Part shown: in pieces, positions 21,028 to 35,204 of the stretch
Numbering within the stretch: position 1 is the stretch's first letter
How the letters are laid out: each line of letters starts with the position of its first letter
Program-made: the position numbers and the translations under genes
Notes under the pieces: generated by a model
Database searches by the model: none
What the model saw: the letters and a program-made list of their open reading frames with translations, nothing else
What the model was told of the DNA's origin: nothing
NCBI GenBank assembly: GCA_963693315.1
Contig: OY856187.1
Location: forward strand, 426,367,748-426,431,747
From: Diogma glabrata
Lineage: Eukaryota; Arthropoda; Insecta; Diptera; Cylindrotomidae
Length of the DNA stretch: 64,000 nt
Direction: 5' to 3'

Positions 21028-23340
21028 ATTCAACGAATTACGCCAAGAGCCTACGGCAAAAAGTGTAAACTAATTTTTATTATCCTTTTTATATTTACTG
21101 ATTGGACATTAACCATAGTTATCAAACTTATTTCATCAACATCTTAATCTGTGAATTCAAAATGGTAATTACAGATTGTTTGCATAAATTAGAACAGAAC
21201 CAACCAGAAATGAAGTAAAGTTTCAGCTCTTTGTAATTCCTCTCGCGACATACTACTACTACTACTACTAGATACTTGTTTTCTCTTTTACCTACTTTTT
21301 CAAAACAATCGAGATGGCTTCGTTATAGAAGCTTGATGGTATATTTCTATTTTAACACAATTTAATTTTTTCCAATTGTAACCTTTTCTATTTCTACATT
21401 TGAAATTTTGATATCGAAACCTCTAATGTGATTTGAATTTTTGTAAGAAATATAAAAATAATTTGACTAATTTAATAAAATTAAGAAAATCTTTACTTAG
21501 TTCTAATTTTTTTTTTAAATGATCTGAATATCTAAAATATTAAAAAAAAAATTACATTTACCAAATCACTAACAAATGTTTCAATCTAATCTTAACTTTT
21601 AAACTTTTTCACAATATAATGAAAACAAAATGAAACCCTTTTCTCTCTCCTTTTTATTTATTTCTTTTTCTATTTCTTTTAAAAATAATATTATTACGAA
21701 TTTCTTAGATACCCATTTCTTATCATTTTCTTTGTTTTTATTAACTGCAACATTTTTTTTTATGCTTCACAATTTAAAAGAAAAGTAATTTAAATGTAAA
21801 ATGATTTTGTTCGTTTTGTTAATTTTTGTGTTTGTTATGTTGTAATACGAGTGTAAGAAAAGGACTTGCTAAGGTTTGTTGTTAAGTTACTTATTTGGTT
21901 GAGGTGATTTAGGTGAGTAGGGTTAGAAAGATTGGTTGCTTTATTTTGGTTGTTCTAAAAATATACATTTATTTTATTAATGAATATAAGTGTCTTTTGG
22001 GATTTCATGGTATAAGCAGAAGATAAAGTTATTTAAGGTTATTGCTGTGAGAAAAAAAATCATACTGTTTTTGGATTTCAAGAAATTCGAAATATTTAGG
22101 GACAAATTACATACTTCAGGGAACAATTAATTTGATTTAGAGTTAAAAATCGTTCGTAATGGATGCAAGTCACAGTTATTGGTGATTTAAACCAATAAAT
22201 GTTACTAAAGAAATTCTATCTTCTATAAGTTTTAGTTTGTATTTTATAACTTATTAGCGATAATATAATATGTCTTATTTTTATTGTGCTGCTTTAAAAT
22301 ACGACTTCTTGACTTTTCATTAGTAGAATGAAATATAAATTGTGTTTAACGAATTTTTAGTAAAATAAAACAAAATGACAATTGTTGTAAGAAGATTACT
22401 GCTGAAACGAGCAAAGATGTCTCTCATCTCCGCCATGCCTCAGTTGCGTGGGTTTTTTAATTTTTTCTGATAATTTTAATTCTAAATTTTTGGCATCGTC
22501 GGATATTTAGAAACGTTAATTTATAATTTATTATAATTAACACTAAACATGCCCAACTTTTAATAAAAAAACGTATGACCAGGAAGGAAGAAAAGTAAAA
22601 ATCATATTCAAGTCAAAAAAAAAAATAAGTTGTGTTTCTGTAAAAGGACTGTAAAGATTCGAGTCATATACGATTGTGTTTTAACACGTGGTATTGGTTC
22701 AAATGATTAGATTTCTATTGTCTAGATTTCTATTGAAATTGTCGAAAAAATGCAAATTGGCTTTGTGCAAATTTTAAAATATTAAAAAACGGCCTTAACA
22801 TAAGAAAAATTACTCGTAAATACATAAAACAATCTGACCGGCATTTTAATGTGTTTCCAGTCAGTTTATTTTCTTCAGCTTATTTGTTCTGTTATAATAA
22901 AAAAAAAGCCCAAGCGGCACGTATATCCGCTAGAAATAGGTAGATTTCGAGATCAGACAGTTTTGTGTGCCAGTAGAATCTGATGTATCAGATTAGTTTA
23001 AACAAAACAAACTAATTTCAAACAGAGATCGAACAAATTTTAAAAAGAAAATTAGCTACCTACAAGCAAAATTATATCTATCCAATTTTGCAACAAACAA
23101 ATATCAAATCTACCACAGAACATGTGTGTGACAATTTATGACACAAACCTACTCTATATCATATGTCGTGCAATTACTGCTAAATATCAAAATAGTTTAT
23201 TTCTAAGAAAAAAAAATAAATTTCTTCTATTCAAAGCTTTTATTTTTTTGAATGTTATAAGGTTGACATTGACTGTTATAAGGTTTTGGAAATTGTAGTT
23301 GGGGATTGTTGCAAACTTTTTTGTTTAAGGCAACAAATCA
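21028..23340. other. AT-rich DNA, no gene seen
   Basis: No coding frame, element or RNA gene recognised. There is a short (ACT)n run near 21,250-21,271. Confidence 0.5.
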
Positions 23341-24020
23341 AAAACCTCTAACTGCAGAGGTTTATATTTATAAGAAATGAATTAAAATGTTTCCACAGAT
23401 TCTAAATTTATTAAGATTTAAAAAATATTAGTATCCAAACGGCCGTTAAAACGAATTAAAAAAACCACTTTTTTTCCTAGTATAAAGCCTATAGTTCCTT
23501 AACCATGTGTCAGATTTTTCTGATTTACGAACTTGTCGAAGATATTAATAAAACACACATTTTTAAGAAAGGCTTTTTGATCTGGCTCCACAAATGCAAC
23601 CGTGAGAGCGCCGGTTGATTCAAACGCATTTTGTATTATACAAGCTTTTTTGTTGGAGCCGCTCACTCAGAAACCTCCAACTGCAGAGGTCTATTTTTTG
23701 AAAGAAACTGATTAAAAAGGTTTCAATGGTTCTAAATTTATGAAGTTTTTAAAAATATTAGAATCCAAACGGCCGTTATAACGGATCTAAAAAACAGAGT
23801 TTTTTCTAGTATAAAGCTTCTAGTTTCTTAACCATGTGTTGGATTGGGCTGATTTACGAACTTGTCCAAGATATTAATAAAACGCACGTTTCTAGAAAAG
23901 GTTTTTTGATCTAGCCTTATAAATGCGACCATGAGAGTGCCGGTTGTTTCAAAAAAAAAATTTTTTTTGCAAACATTTTTGTTGGAGCCGCTCACTCAGG
24001 AACCTCTAACTGCAGAGGAA
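23341..24020. repeat. Two-copy tandem repeat of 329 bp with palindromic borders
   Basis: The palindrome CCTCTAACTGCAGAGG, or a one-base variant, occurs at 23,345, 23,674 and 24,003, an exact 329-bp spacing. The two intervening units are about 80 percent alike by eye. Shared words include CCAAACGGCCGTTA, TTTACGAACTTGTC and TTGTTGGAGCCGCTCACTCAG. I searched both strands for a hammerhead core, without success. It may be a tandem MITE dimer or a short satellite. Confidence 0.75.
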
Positions 24021-27000
24021 CGGTTATAGAGAAGCATGCGCAGTAAAATTAACAATAATATTTATTTCAGAGTTTGATACAATAAAATAAATTATTTTTT
24101 TGTGTTACGTTAATTCAAAAATCTTTGCATCACAAAATTATTTTTGAAAATTTGAGACCAAGACTATTATAGAAAGTTGCTGAAAAAATTGTTAAATAGA
24201 TCTGATCAAATTTTTCTCAAAACAAAAGATAAATAAAAGTCTGTAAAAACTTTGAAGTTGCTATTCATAAAATTTGTTGCAGCCAATTTATTAGCTATTT
24301 AAGCTAATTTATCTATAACTAAAAAATTATCTTACAAACAATGACCGGCCCTATTTATTTATCTCTTCTACAAAATTTAATCATAAATGAAATATTTTAT
24401 TTCTGTCATTTAATTTTATATTTTTCTAACCTCGAATTATGCTTACAGGTATATATCAAGATATAAACTTTTTAACGTTGTTTGCGCATCAAATAACTTT
24501 TTCATCTTTTCTTATAATCTTGTTCAGTCTACAGAACCTATGATTCAATTTTATACGCCAATCATCACTTAAACACCAATCTCATTTCCTCAACCAATTA
24601 AACTGAACAATATAAATTATTTACCATAAATTTCATCAGTTTTTCTTCTCGTAATTTTAATTTTGAACAGAAATATTTTTTTATAAGCTTTTATTAGTTA
24701 AATATCTTCCCATTCAAACCACATTATGATACTACAAATGAAAAATTTCCCAATCATGAAAATATGATTTATTATTTATGGGACTTAAAACGAAAAAAAC
24801 CATAAGACATGGAATATATATGCATAGTAGTTAAGAAAATGAAGTAGTTTTATTTTATTCTTTTTAAATCGTTCACGTTGTTGTAATGTAAAACTTTTTG
24901 TTGTTTTTTCCTTCTTTGTGAAAAGTGCGATAAGATAAAAAGAAAATATATTTACATATTTCACATAAAAATATGTATGGTGCCTTTAAGTAAAAGGCAA
25001 AACTGTTTAAGAATAAAACGAAAAAAAGACTACGATAACGTGAAAAAGAATGTCAAAAAGGAAAACCAAAATATTTATGTGAAAATTGATTTATTAGAAT
25101 GTGTGAGCAGTTGAAAGTATAATGTGCTGACATGTATATATCGTTAAGTTTTTAATTTTTGTTTTGCGTTTTATTTTTCTTTGTTTGTTTGTCTAGCGGT
25201 TAAAATGAAAATGAAATGAAAAAGTTTTAGTAGTTTGGTTTTAATAGAAATAATTTTAGAGCATTCTGGTATGGTCCCTTAATTTGGTATGTAAAAATAA
25301 ATACGGTTGAATTTTGTAAAGCGAGTGATTTCATAATTTAAGATTAAATAATAACCCAATATCGAGCCAATAATGAGCAAATTTGACCAAAGGCATATAA
25401 ATAAACTCTAAATTTTAAATGCAGTTTTGTTTCTTTAGACTATTTCCTTAAAGTAACATTAAAAGCTCAAAACTGATTTCGTAATAAAATATTAATTTTC
25501 ATTAAAAATCAATATGATCAAAATCTAATAAAACAAATTTTTGTTCCAAAACGTTATTTAATTTTCTTTCGTTCATATCAGATTAGTTGGGATGGTTTGC
25601 TCTATCTGTTTTTTATTTGAAAATAAAAAAATGTTTTTAAATAACGAATTTCTGTTGTAAGGAAATTAAATTCAGATAATGAATTTTCGTAATGAATAAT
25701 TTGATTTATGAACCTTAAAGGACAAACGTTTAGTCTTTCTTGTTTGTTTACTTTATCTGTTTTTTATTAATAATTATTACAATTTTGTAACAACATTTTG
25801 ATTTGAAAGATAAGAAATCACAAAAAGATGACTTTGTAACGTGTAGAGGAGTAACGTGTGATTGTGACAATGTTATTTTCAAAGATTGTTAAGTGCTTCA
25901 GCGATATTATTTAACATATTTTGATGAATTGTTATTGTTTGATAATTAATCAATCATAAGTTATCTATTAAATTTTATAAAAGATGGAATTGGTGGAGAA
26001 CAGTTTGCATTAAATATCCAATTTATTATTTTTCTATTTGTTTTCGTAAATTTTTGTTTGTTTCCTTCCTTCCTTTCATGCTTTTCAGAAAATAACTTTT
26101 TATGTTTGAATTTTTAAATTCAAATTCTAATTGATTTTTGATTAATTATGTACGAGATTTTGGTAGATGTATTTAGGTTAATGTTTCATTGCTTAGCGAA
26201 CGGTTGCGTTTGTTTTAGAAAAATAATATATTTAAACTATAATAGCTTCTCTCTAAATACCAGTGAATTTCATTTTAAATTAAGTCATATGAAAAGACTG
26301 AAAACTCTTGAAGTGTACTCGGCCTGTAACTGATCGACTAGTCATAAAAATTTAATTCTCTACAACACCATCACACTGTGTTGCTAAAACCAGTTGATTT
26401 TTATATTTAAAGCCATAAATGTTGCTGAAATAAAATAAAACGTTTAAAACTTATTGTTATTCCTGTTTTTTCGTAAGTTGCGTTTATTCACTTTTAAGGA
26501 ACAAGCTAACCATGCTTTACTTCTTTAACAAATGATTATAAATACGTCGAACTTGAAACGTTTAAGGCTAGTTTGTTAGCAAATTGATTCAATCCAATCA
26601 TTATACAAAACTTTGTAATCCTTATTAGCTAAATTGAATAAAGATTAATACCTTCAAAATTAGATGCATAATTGTATTCTACTGAATAGCATATCATCTA
26701 ACATAAACAAATTCTAATTGAAGCTAATCAACCAGTTATACTGGCTTAAAGATATAAAATTACTAATCAGATCGGAATTTACATTACTAATCAGACATGA
26801 GAGAAGTCCATAGAAAAATTCGTTTTATGCTACTTACTCTGTTCTTTGTATTAAATCCAGTATTGACATACATAGTATAAATTTCAACGTTTTCTTTATC
26901 TCACACAGAAATATTACATAAACATCACATCAATCAATAAAATTCACCCCTCTTAATCAATCAACAGTTTTGTTTTTTACTTCATTGTATGATTGTACTA

Positions 27001-30000
27001 CAGCCATAACAACGTAAAATTATACCAACAATTTAAATTAAACATAATATTGTTTCCTTTCAATTTCAGGACTATCTTTCAACATCAAAGAAAACCATAA
27101 TTTCACTTAATTTGATTTGGAAAGAAATCAATTTGATCAGTGAAGCAGGAGTAAAAAAAATAAGGTAATATTATTAAAATTTTCTACGAAAGTGTATATA
27201 ATTTTCCAAACAATTTTTTTCGGTTTCCTTTCATCATTTTTATTTTCCATAGAAAAATTATGTTCCATGTATTTTTTTTTTCGTTTGACCTCTTGTCAAC
27301 CATAACAAATTATTTATATTTGAAAATGATGCTGTCAATTAAAAATATAAATTAATATTTGATTACAGAAAAAGTAAACAAAAAAAAAATTTAAATAACA
27401 AAACAGAATCCCTTAAAGAATAAGGAGGATTGTGGTTGAGAAATGATCGGTGATACAATAGCTTTAGGTGTCTTAAGTTTGCCTGAATTGATTTGATTTG
27501 CTAATTCAGGTTTTGTCCTTAATTAGTTCGAGTTCTGACCAGTACATAGTGTGTTTATACAGTTGCCAACTATATTGACTTGCATTAGGTTAATCGCTAA
27601 TCCGATCTTTTTGGTTTATTATAATTTTAAAAGTCTCTCATTTTATTTTCTGTCAACCTTGTAATTACTTAACAAATTATTTAATTAAAAGTAAAAGATT
27701 ATGATAAACAAATGCAAAAAAACGAAAATCTCATCTGTTGGTTTTATGGATAGACGAAATTTGGAAAGCAAAAACAGAAAAGCTTAATTACATGAAATAA
27801 AATGTCTGTGGTTTGGTTTTATTGAAACGAAAAAGAAGCAAAAAATGGTTTTTAAGGATAATCAATTTAATTTAAAATAACCACATTTACTAATTACCAA
27901 CAAGTCATTTAGGTCCGTGCTTTATGTATGCATGCTTCCATCAACTTTTCAAATATTATAATTTATAACTCTACCATTTTATCTAGTGTATTTATTCATA
28001 AAAAAAACAAAAAAACGGCAAAATAACAAAAAGGGTTTTCAGGCAACATTGTTTTGTTTGTTGTCTTAATTGAAAAATATTTGTTGACCCATTTTCGTAT
28101 TGTTGTTGTTTGTTTTAATTTTTAAGATTATATTTTCAATTATATACCTTAACGTTTTGTTAGGTTAGACTTTTAATTATTTAAATTTTGTTTGCATGTA
28201 TTGTTGCGTCAGCTCAACGATGCATAATTAACATTTACCTTAAAGCTAAAATAAGGTTGGTTTTATTTTTCTTTAGATAAAGAAAATTGGAAAAATTATT
28301 AAATTTGATCAGAATTTATTACAAGAGTGAATTAAAGGCTCTTTTTTGTAGTTGAATATAATTGCATTTTTGTAAAATAGAACTAGCATTAGATAGATAA
28401 AAGTGCAGGTGAAGAATAGAGAATTGAGTTCTAACCTAGTAAGCCCGGACATCGATAACGATAAGCACTAATTATTCAAACATACATTACCCTCTTTAGA
28501 CATCCCAAAAGCATTTTACCGAATCTGGAATTCCAATTTAAGTCGTGCAACTAATTGAAAGTTTTCTGACTAATATAGATATATTTTGGTCTTCATAGAA
28601 TGCTTTGCTTCTGAGTTTAAACTTTAAACTAATTAACGCTGATGTATTCCAAGATTCCTTTCTGTCCCACGCTATATGTTTTATTTATATCATCAAACTG
28701 TTCAAAATCACCTGCAATCCAACTTGTAGATGTGCAGATGATAGTTCAGGCGTAAAATTCGCAATGAATAAATCCTGATCGGTGAAATGCTGCTATTAAT
28801 GTAAGTAAAGATCCTTTACAAATTTTGCCGATTGAGATGAATGAAATTTGTTCATTTCACAAAAATATAGTTATTAATAATTGTTCGCTCAAAGACCGAG
28901 TTTCTTAACTTTATTTCAAACAGTATGTGTGGCGAACAAATAGTTTACTGTTCCAATGAATAGTTTTGGAACAATCATGTATTTGCAATGACAAAAAACG
29001 CGTCTAAAAAACTTCCTCAATAGAGTTAAAATATACATCACTCCATATCAATTACTCTACATACCCATCCTACTGTTGCTGATCTCGTTATTTTTATAAG
29101 TATAGTCACTTACAGTAAATTGAATGCATCAGTCAGCGACAACTAAACAAGAAGTATGAAGCTTATTTTTTAAAAATATTGGTCATCGGACAATAGGTCA
29201 AAATGTATTCACCAAAAAAACATCAATTATTTTATACACTTTAAATTACTCACTCCTATGCTGTACACTTTGATATAAAAATTTTTATTCTTTTATTTCA
29301 AGTTAAAATAATACAACAACCCAATAGCTAATAATAGATTTAAATCTTGCAAAAACAGAAAAGAATTAGAACACAAAACACAATACCACACACATAACAC
29401 AACAAACAAACATATATTCATTTCTTATATTGTTCTCTTCCCTTACAAAAATAAAAATTAAAAGATCAATTGCTCTTGTTAGTTGAAACAATGAAACCCT
29501 TAAAATGCTTTAAATATCTTCAACGTAAATTTAAATTTTATGTTCCCAAACAATAGAATTGGAAAAAGTAACCCTAAAATTTAACGTAATTTTCTTTTTC
29601 ATTATGATTTTCCTGGAAATTTCTCGTATGTACATTGTATATAGATAGACGATAAGAAAAAGATAAATTAGTTGTGATTCAAGATAATCGCGTTTTGCGA
29701 CGAAAGTCAGGGAATAAGTTGTGCATGAAAAATAAATTCAAGCTATTTGAAACATTTTTTAAGGCAAACAACTTATCAACTGATCTTATGTATGTATGAG
29801 TAATTACTTTGAAATAATCGCGCAGTGATTAACGTAGGTTAAAGGTTTTTGGTTGATGAAAAATTTGGGGATGTAATTTCTTAAATTAAACAAAAATTTA
29901 AATGAAAAACAACAACATGCAACTTCTATTTACATTAATGAAATTATTTTAATTGATTATTTAAGCGCTCTTCTCACTCCTAAAAATTTTATTCACAAGA

Positions 30001-30179
30001 TATGTATAATATTTTAATTTCGTTCTTACTCTTAGGAGCGAAATTCTTATTTTTTTATTTCACTCTATTGCAGACGATTACATTTTTTTTTAATTCTGTA
30101 TATTGAGAAAAAAAACTATTACTTTTTCGTCATCCCATGTATTTAGTTTTTTTGTAAATTAAAAGTAAAACATCAAATT
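24021..30179. other. AT-rich unique-looking DNA, no firm gene
   Basis: About 6 kb without transposon signatures. One weak exon-like stretch lies at 27,070-27,164 and is reported as a finding. The length and uniform composition would suit intergenic or intronic DNA. Confidence 0.5.
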
Positions 30180-30183
30180 TTAA

Positions 30184-30816
30184 CCTTCGCGTGAACAGTA
30201 TCTACCCGGGTAGATATCACGGTTTTTGTAATTCAATAACTTTATGAGTTTTTGACCAATCATCATGCCTGTTCAGCTATGTGACTAATTTTTAAATTGA
30301 TTTCGCAAAATTTGAGAAAAAAATATTTTGGACTTCCTTTTAACACTTTTTTTTGGATTTTTATGGTTTTTTTACGCAAGAAAACAATATCTACCCGGGT
30401 AGATATTTTTACCTTGGGTTTTATATGAATATTTTTACTGGGCAATGTTAAAAACAAGTAACTTTATTTTTAAATATATGCTTTTATTGTATGCTTACAC
30501 AAAAGCAAAATGATATTATGATATTAATACACGTTTGATATTATTACACGTTTGTTGATATTATGTAAGTTGATATTACGTAAGAAAACAAATATCTACC
30601 CGGGTAGATATTTTTTTCCTTTTTTCTTATATGAAAATTTTTACTGGTCAATGTGAAAAACAAGTAACTTTATTTTTAAATATATGCTTTTATTGTATGC
30701 TTACACAAAAGTAAAATAAATACACAGTTACGTTTGTAGATATTATGATTTATGTAATATCTACCGGGGTAGATACTGTTCATATCAGTAGCTAAAAATT
30801 TCCGTTCACGCGAAGG
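30184..30816. mobile_element. TTAA-flanked MITE (piggyBac-like) with four 18-bp palindromes
   Basis: It is flanked by TTAA on both sides (30,180-30,183 and 30,817-30,820). The ends are exact 13-bp inverted repeats, CCTTCGCGTGAAC. TTAA targets and ends beginning CC are typical of piggyBac, though Kolobok also uses TTAA. Inside are four copies of the perfect palindrome TATCTACCCGGGTAGATA (30,199, 30,388, 30,592, 30,758; the last has one central mismatch). Two tandem units of about 206 bp contribute to the middle. There is no transposase, so the element is non-autonomous. The 64-codon frame within is incidental. Confidence 0.75.
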
Positions 30817-30944
30817 TTAAACAAAAATTATGTTTTTCAGCATTTGAAAGAAAATACTATAGTTTTTTGTTGTTATTTAGGAATGCTATATTTATTTTAA
30901 ATTAATCCGTGAAATATGGTGGGGTTAACTACCAAATTACGGTA

Positions 30945-31395
30945 ATCCGGGTAAGAAAAACTAAGGTACCAAGCCTGGGCCAAGCCCGCGCTACAAATTT
31001 TGAGGTTTGGGCCAGGCTTTACATTTTCAAACGACCCAAGATTGGACCAAGTTTGGACTGATGTTCTGGGGCCAAGTCTTGCAAACCAGGCTTGGGCCAA
31101 GCCTGGCGAATAAGACTTGGCCCAGGTCTACAAAACCACTTGTTTTTTCCAGACCTCCTTTAAATGTGTGGAAAGTGTAACATATAAAAAAATAAAGGTA
31201 AACATAAATGGTTTTCCCATGTTTACAATATGTAATGCTGGTAAATAACGCGTAATATAATAAACTGAATCTTGGTTCAGTCTAGGCATTTACAACTGGC
31301 CCAGACTGAAACCAAAGATAACTGGCCAAGCCTTGGCTCGCCAAAACGGGCCTAAAATTGGTTCGTTGTTTAATATTGGCAGTTCCTACCCGGGA
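30945..31395. mobile_element. GC-rich MITE-like repeat built of TTGGGCCAAG words
   Basis: The GC content is well above the surroundings. Words such as AAGCCTGGGCCAAGCC and GGCTTGGGCCAAGCCTGG recur at 30,965-31,130, with TGGCCAAGCCTTGG near 31,325. The outer ends CCGGGTAAGAA (about 30,947) and TTCCTACCCGGG (about 31,382) are imperfect inverted repeats. There is no coding capacity. The 67-codon open frame here is a by-product of the repeats. Confidence 0.5.
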
Positions 31396-31439
31396 AATAG
31401 ATAAAACACAACGCAAATATTAACCACAGTTTTTTTAAC

Positions 31440-34400
31440 GGCGTTTATGCTCCATGTAGGAGCGTTGCCAGGCTAATCAGCTTTGAATATTCACCACGGC
31501 CATTCACAACAGCGACATAATTACCGATTTTTTTAAGGTCGTTTATTACGTCAGTCTCCCATTGTAGTCGTGGTCTACCTCGCGGTCGCCCACTCCCTGG
31601 GGTACTAACGTACATTTTTCTAATCATTCCAGACTATATATTGGCTCGTAGAACATGCCCAAACCAAGCAATCCTATATTAGAACGGATATAACCTATTA
31701 TATCAGGACCCTCAAGAAGGTCTCTGATCTCAAAATTATATCGGGTTCTATAATCTCCATCGTCTGTCTTAAGTGGATCAAAAATGTAGCGCAGGATCTT
31801 ATGCTCAAATACAGATAAATGCGATTCGTCATTTTGTGTAAGAGTCCACGTTTGTGACCCATACATCACAACCGGTCTAATCAATGTCTTGTATAACTTG
31901 AGCTTGGTGTTAGTTGATACATACGGTGATCCAAGGAGAAGGAGTAGAAAGTTCGATTACCTGCTTTTCTCGGGATTTGAGCTTTTATATCTCTAAAGTC
32001 GAAGCATGCTGTTGTTTGAGTCAAGCACTGATCCCAAATATTTAAAAGATTCAACTCCCTCAATTCGTTCATCGCCGCACATCAAATCTTTCTTCTCAGC
32101 CTCTCTTGAAACATTCATGTGTTTGGTTTTATTGTAGTTAATTTGCAGACCAATTTTCCTAGCACCACTCTCGAGCGACTTGAAAGTCTCACTCATAACA
32201 GCTTCACTTCGGCCGAGGATGACAACATCATCAGCGTATGCGATCATCTGTTCCTACTGACTTTATTGACAAGATATTGTTGTTAGTCGGTAGTTTCTTT
32301 TGACTGCACACATATTCAAAGGCTAAATTAAAAAGTATAGGAAAGGTAGCATCACCTTGTCTTAAACTGGGGTCGACTTTAAAAAACTTTGATATTTTGT
32401 TCTCTACTCGTACACAGCATTGAGAGTTCTGTACTGTCATTTTGCATAGTGATACCAGTTTACCAGGGATTCCCATTGACACTAGGGTAGACCATAGAGT
32501 CTCTCGTTCGAGAGAGTCGTAGGCCTGCCTGAAATCAATCAAGAGTTGGTGCACAGGTATGTTGAACTCTCGAAACTTTTCCAAAATCATCCTTATCGAG
32601 AAAAGTGCATCGGTAGTACCTCGGCCCCGCCGGAAGCCACACTGATATTCTCCAAACAGTTGTTCAGCAAAATGGATTTTTGATAGCTAAATGTAAGAAA
32701 AGATCTTGTATGTTGTGCAGAGTAGAGCGATTCCTCTGTATTTTGCACATTGTAGGTGGTTACCTTTTTTATGGATTGGTATCAGCATAGCTGTGTTCCA
32801 GTCCTGTGGCATGGTTTCAGTCCTCCACATCATCTGAACAAGTTCAAACAATCATAAGGATAGAGTTTCACCACCATGTACAATCGTTTCGGATGTTATA
32901 TCGTCAATACCAGGTGCTTTATTGCGTTTTAATTTTGACAGCGCCACATCGCATTCCTCTTTGGTTGGTTCGTCTACATGTACCTTTGACGCACGAACAA
33001 GCTTTGCTCGTCGCCCGACTTGTTGTTGGTTACTTAAGTTGAGAATTTTCTCAAAATAAGCGCCCCAAGTATCTAAAATATTTTTAACGTCTACTTGTAG
33101 CTCCCCATCTTTGTTTTGAATAGCAGTCGATCTAGTTTGAGGGCCCTTCCTTAAGGTTTTTACCTTTTGAAAGAAGTTACGCGATTGATGTTCATTATTG
33201 AAGCTTTCAATCTCCTCACACTTTCTCTTCCACCATTCTCTCTTCGTTCGTCTACATAGCTTTGTAACGGCTTGTCTTGCCAGTTTATAGTTCTCCTTCG
33301 TGGTGGTGTTGGTGTTGCGTCCTTGCAGACATTTCAGATAGCAATCTCTTTTGTATTGAATAGCGTCAAGACATGCTTGATCCATTCATGGCTTCTGGGA
33401 ATGGTTTTGTGTTCGTCCAAGTATTCCCTCTGCAGCGCTTAAAACAGCATCTTTGAGCAAATACCATGACTTATCGACGTCCCCATTAATGGTTTCTAAT
33501 TTCTCTAATGTTTCGGCAATATGGTTTTAATATCTCTCTTCTGTTTCAGCATTCTTTAGTGATAAGATTTTAGAACATACAAGGAAGTGGTCACTTCCAA
33601 TGTATGCACCTCTAAAGGATCGCACATCCAGAGCACTCGAAAAAAACGTTCTGTAACTAGCACGTGATCAATTTGATTTCGAGTGTTTCCATTCGGTGAG
33701 ACCCAAGTCTGTTTATGAATTGATCGATGCGGAAAGAACGTACTGGCAATTCTCAAATTATTTGAAAACGCAAACTAAGTCATTCTCACACAATTATCAT
33801 TCGAATTCAAATGCAGACTGTTGGGGCCCACCACATTTCCAAAAGAGATATCTCTTCCAACCTGCCCATTAAAGTCACCAAGAACCATAAAGAAGTCGCG
33901 TGTTAGTGTTTGTTTTATAACCTCTTCCAGTGCTATATGTAGAAATTATCCTTCTCGTCGATGGTTTTAGCTTCAGTAGGTGCATGCACGGCAATAAATA
34001 TTGTTTTATGTATCACGTACACGTAGGTAGCAAATCAACTCACTGACCGGGATGAATTTCATCACGGCTTCTTGTACGCGTGTACCAACAAGAAAGCCAG
34101 TTCCAAATTCTCTTCCAGAAGGATGACCGAGAAGGTGACTATCCAAATCTTGTTTTCTATTATTGGCTGTCTAATTTCTTGCAGAGCTTTGATATCCATA
34201 CCATACCTCTCATCCTCTGTTTCTAGACTTATAAGAGTATCAGAAGCGCTCAGGCAGCGCACGTTCCACATTCCGATTCGATAGTCTGGTCTTTTTTCAC
34301 GTCCAGGTATAATTCTGTTTTTGTCCGGGTCTGTTATTCTTTTCTGATTTCCAAATTTAACAAATAATTTTTTTTCCGGAAATTGTCGTGAATGGGTCCG

Positions 34401-34560
34401 TTCTGCATCTTAATTGGTTACCAGAAACAACCTTTTTACGCGTTTGTATAGCGTTCCGCTAGATCCAAGACAGACGCCCTCTTCAAGCCGCCCCTAACAT
34501 GGAGAATAGACGCTTGAGTCACATTGGTTGTAAGGCGCCAATTCGCCGTGATGGGATTTA
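31440..34560 (-). pseudogene. Broken RTE-like LINE (endonuclease, reverse transcriptase, C-terminal region)
   Basis: Read right to left, the segments come in family order but in changing frames. First is an endonuclease start (34,062-34,271, MWNVRCLS...DIKALQEIR) and a later endonuclease piece (33,556-33,756, [14 protein letters not shown]). Next is a linker domain (32,852-33,385) rich in K, R and E. The reverse transcriptase follows: fingers around 32,600-32,800 (YRGIALLCTTYK, GFRRGRGTTDALF), motif A at 32,231-32,590 (LIDFRQAYDSL, LRQGDATFPILFN) and catalytic YADD at 31,993-32,247. The C-terminal part is at 31,445-31,884 (GRPRGRPRLQWETDV). The endonuclease plus the GRPR-x-W tail suggest the RTE type. 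Frameshifts separate nearly every segment, so no enzyme can be made. GC content is higher than the flanks. Confidence 0.8.
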
Positions 34561-35204
34561 CCACTGTTACATTCACAAATTCACAAGTAATTATATATGG
34601 ATATTGGATATGTTAATGTTATTTACCTCAAATATAGATAATTCATAACTGACAGTGTTGATACTGTTTATTGTAAAATTTTATGTTTGTGTGTTGTTTG
34701 TGTATTTCATGTTGTGTTGTTTCTCAGTTTGATATTTCCATAGGTAAATAAATTTTCTACAAAAACTTTTTATCGTCGCATTAGTTTCCTTTTAAAAAAT
34801 AACAAATGCTGATCCCAATTTTTTTTTGTTTGGCTTAACAAATGGACAATCAATCTAATACCATACAACCTAACCTTTTCATGTTATTTCTTTACTTTGT
34901 TGTCTTTATTTTCTTTAAATCCCCATCAGACACAAATAGAAATAACCAAAAGGATTATATCTTGTAAAACTTTTATCCATTCACTTTCTCATACGGATAC
35001 ACATGTTAAGTATAAAAAACTAATGAATACATAATATTCTCAAGTCATAAAAAGAAATAAAATTGTATGTGAACATATTCAGGATCATAAAAAAATATGT
35101 TAGGAAATGTTTTTCTCCTCTATGTCGAATATCTATAATTTTTTTACTGTATCGTAATATTTCAAAGCTATCGTTTTTTCAGTTTTCTATAATATTTTTA
35201 AAGA
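34561..35204. other. AT-rich DNA, no gene seen
   Basis: No feature recognised between the LINE remnant and the CTCGTAA cluster. Confidence 0.5.

Noticed and set aside
23341..24020. Ribozyme-bearing satellite candidate
   Set aside because: I searched both strands of the 329-bp unit for CTGATGA with GAAA and found none; CTGATTTACGAA does not fit the core.
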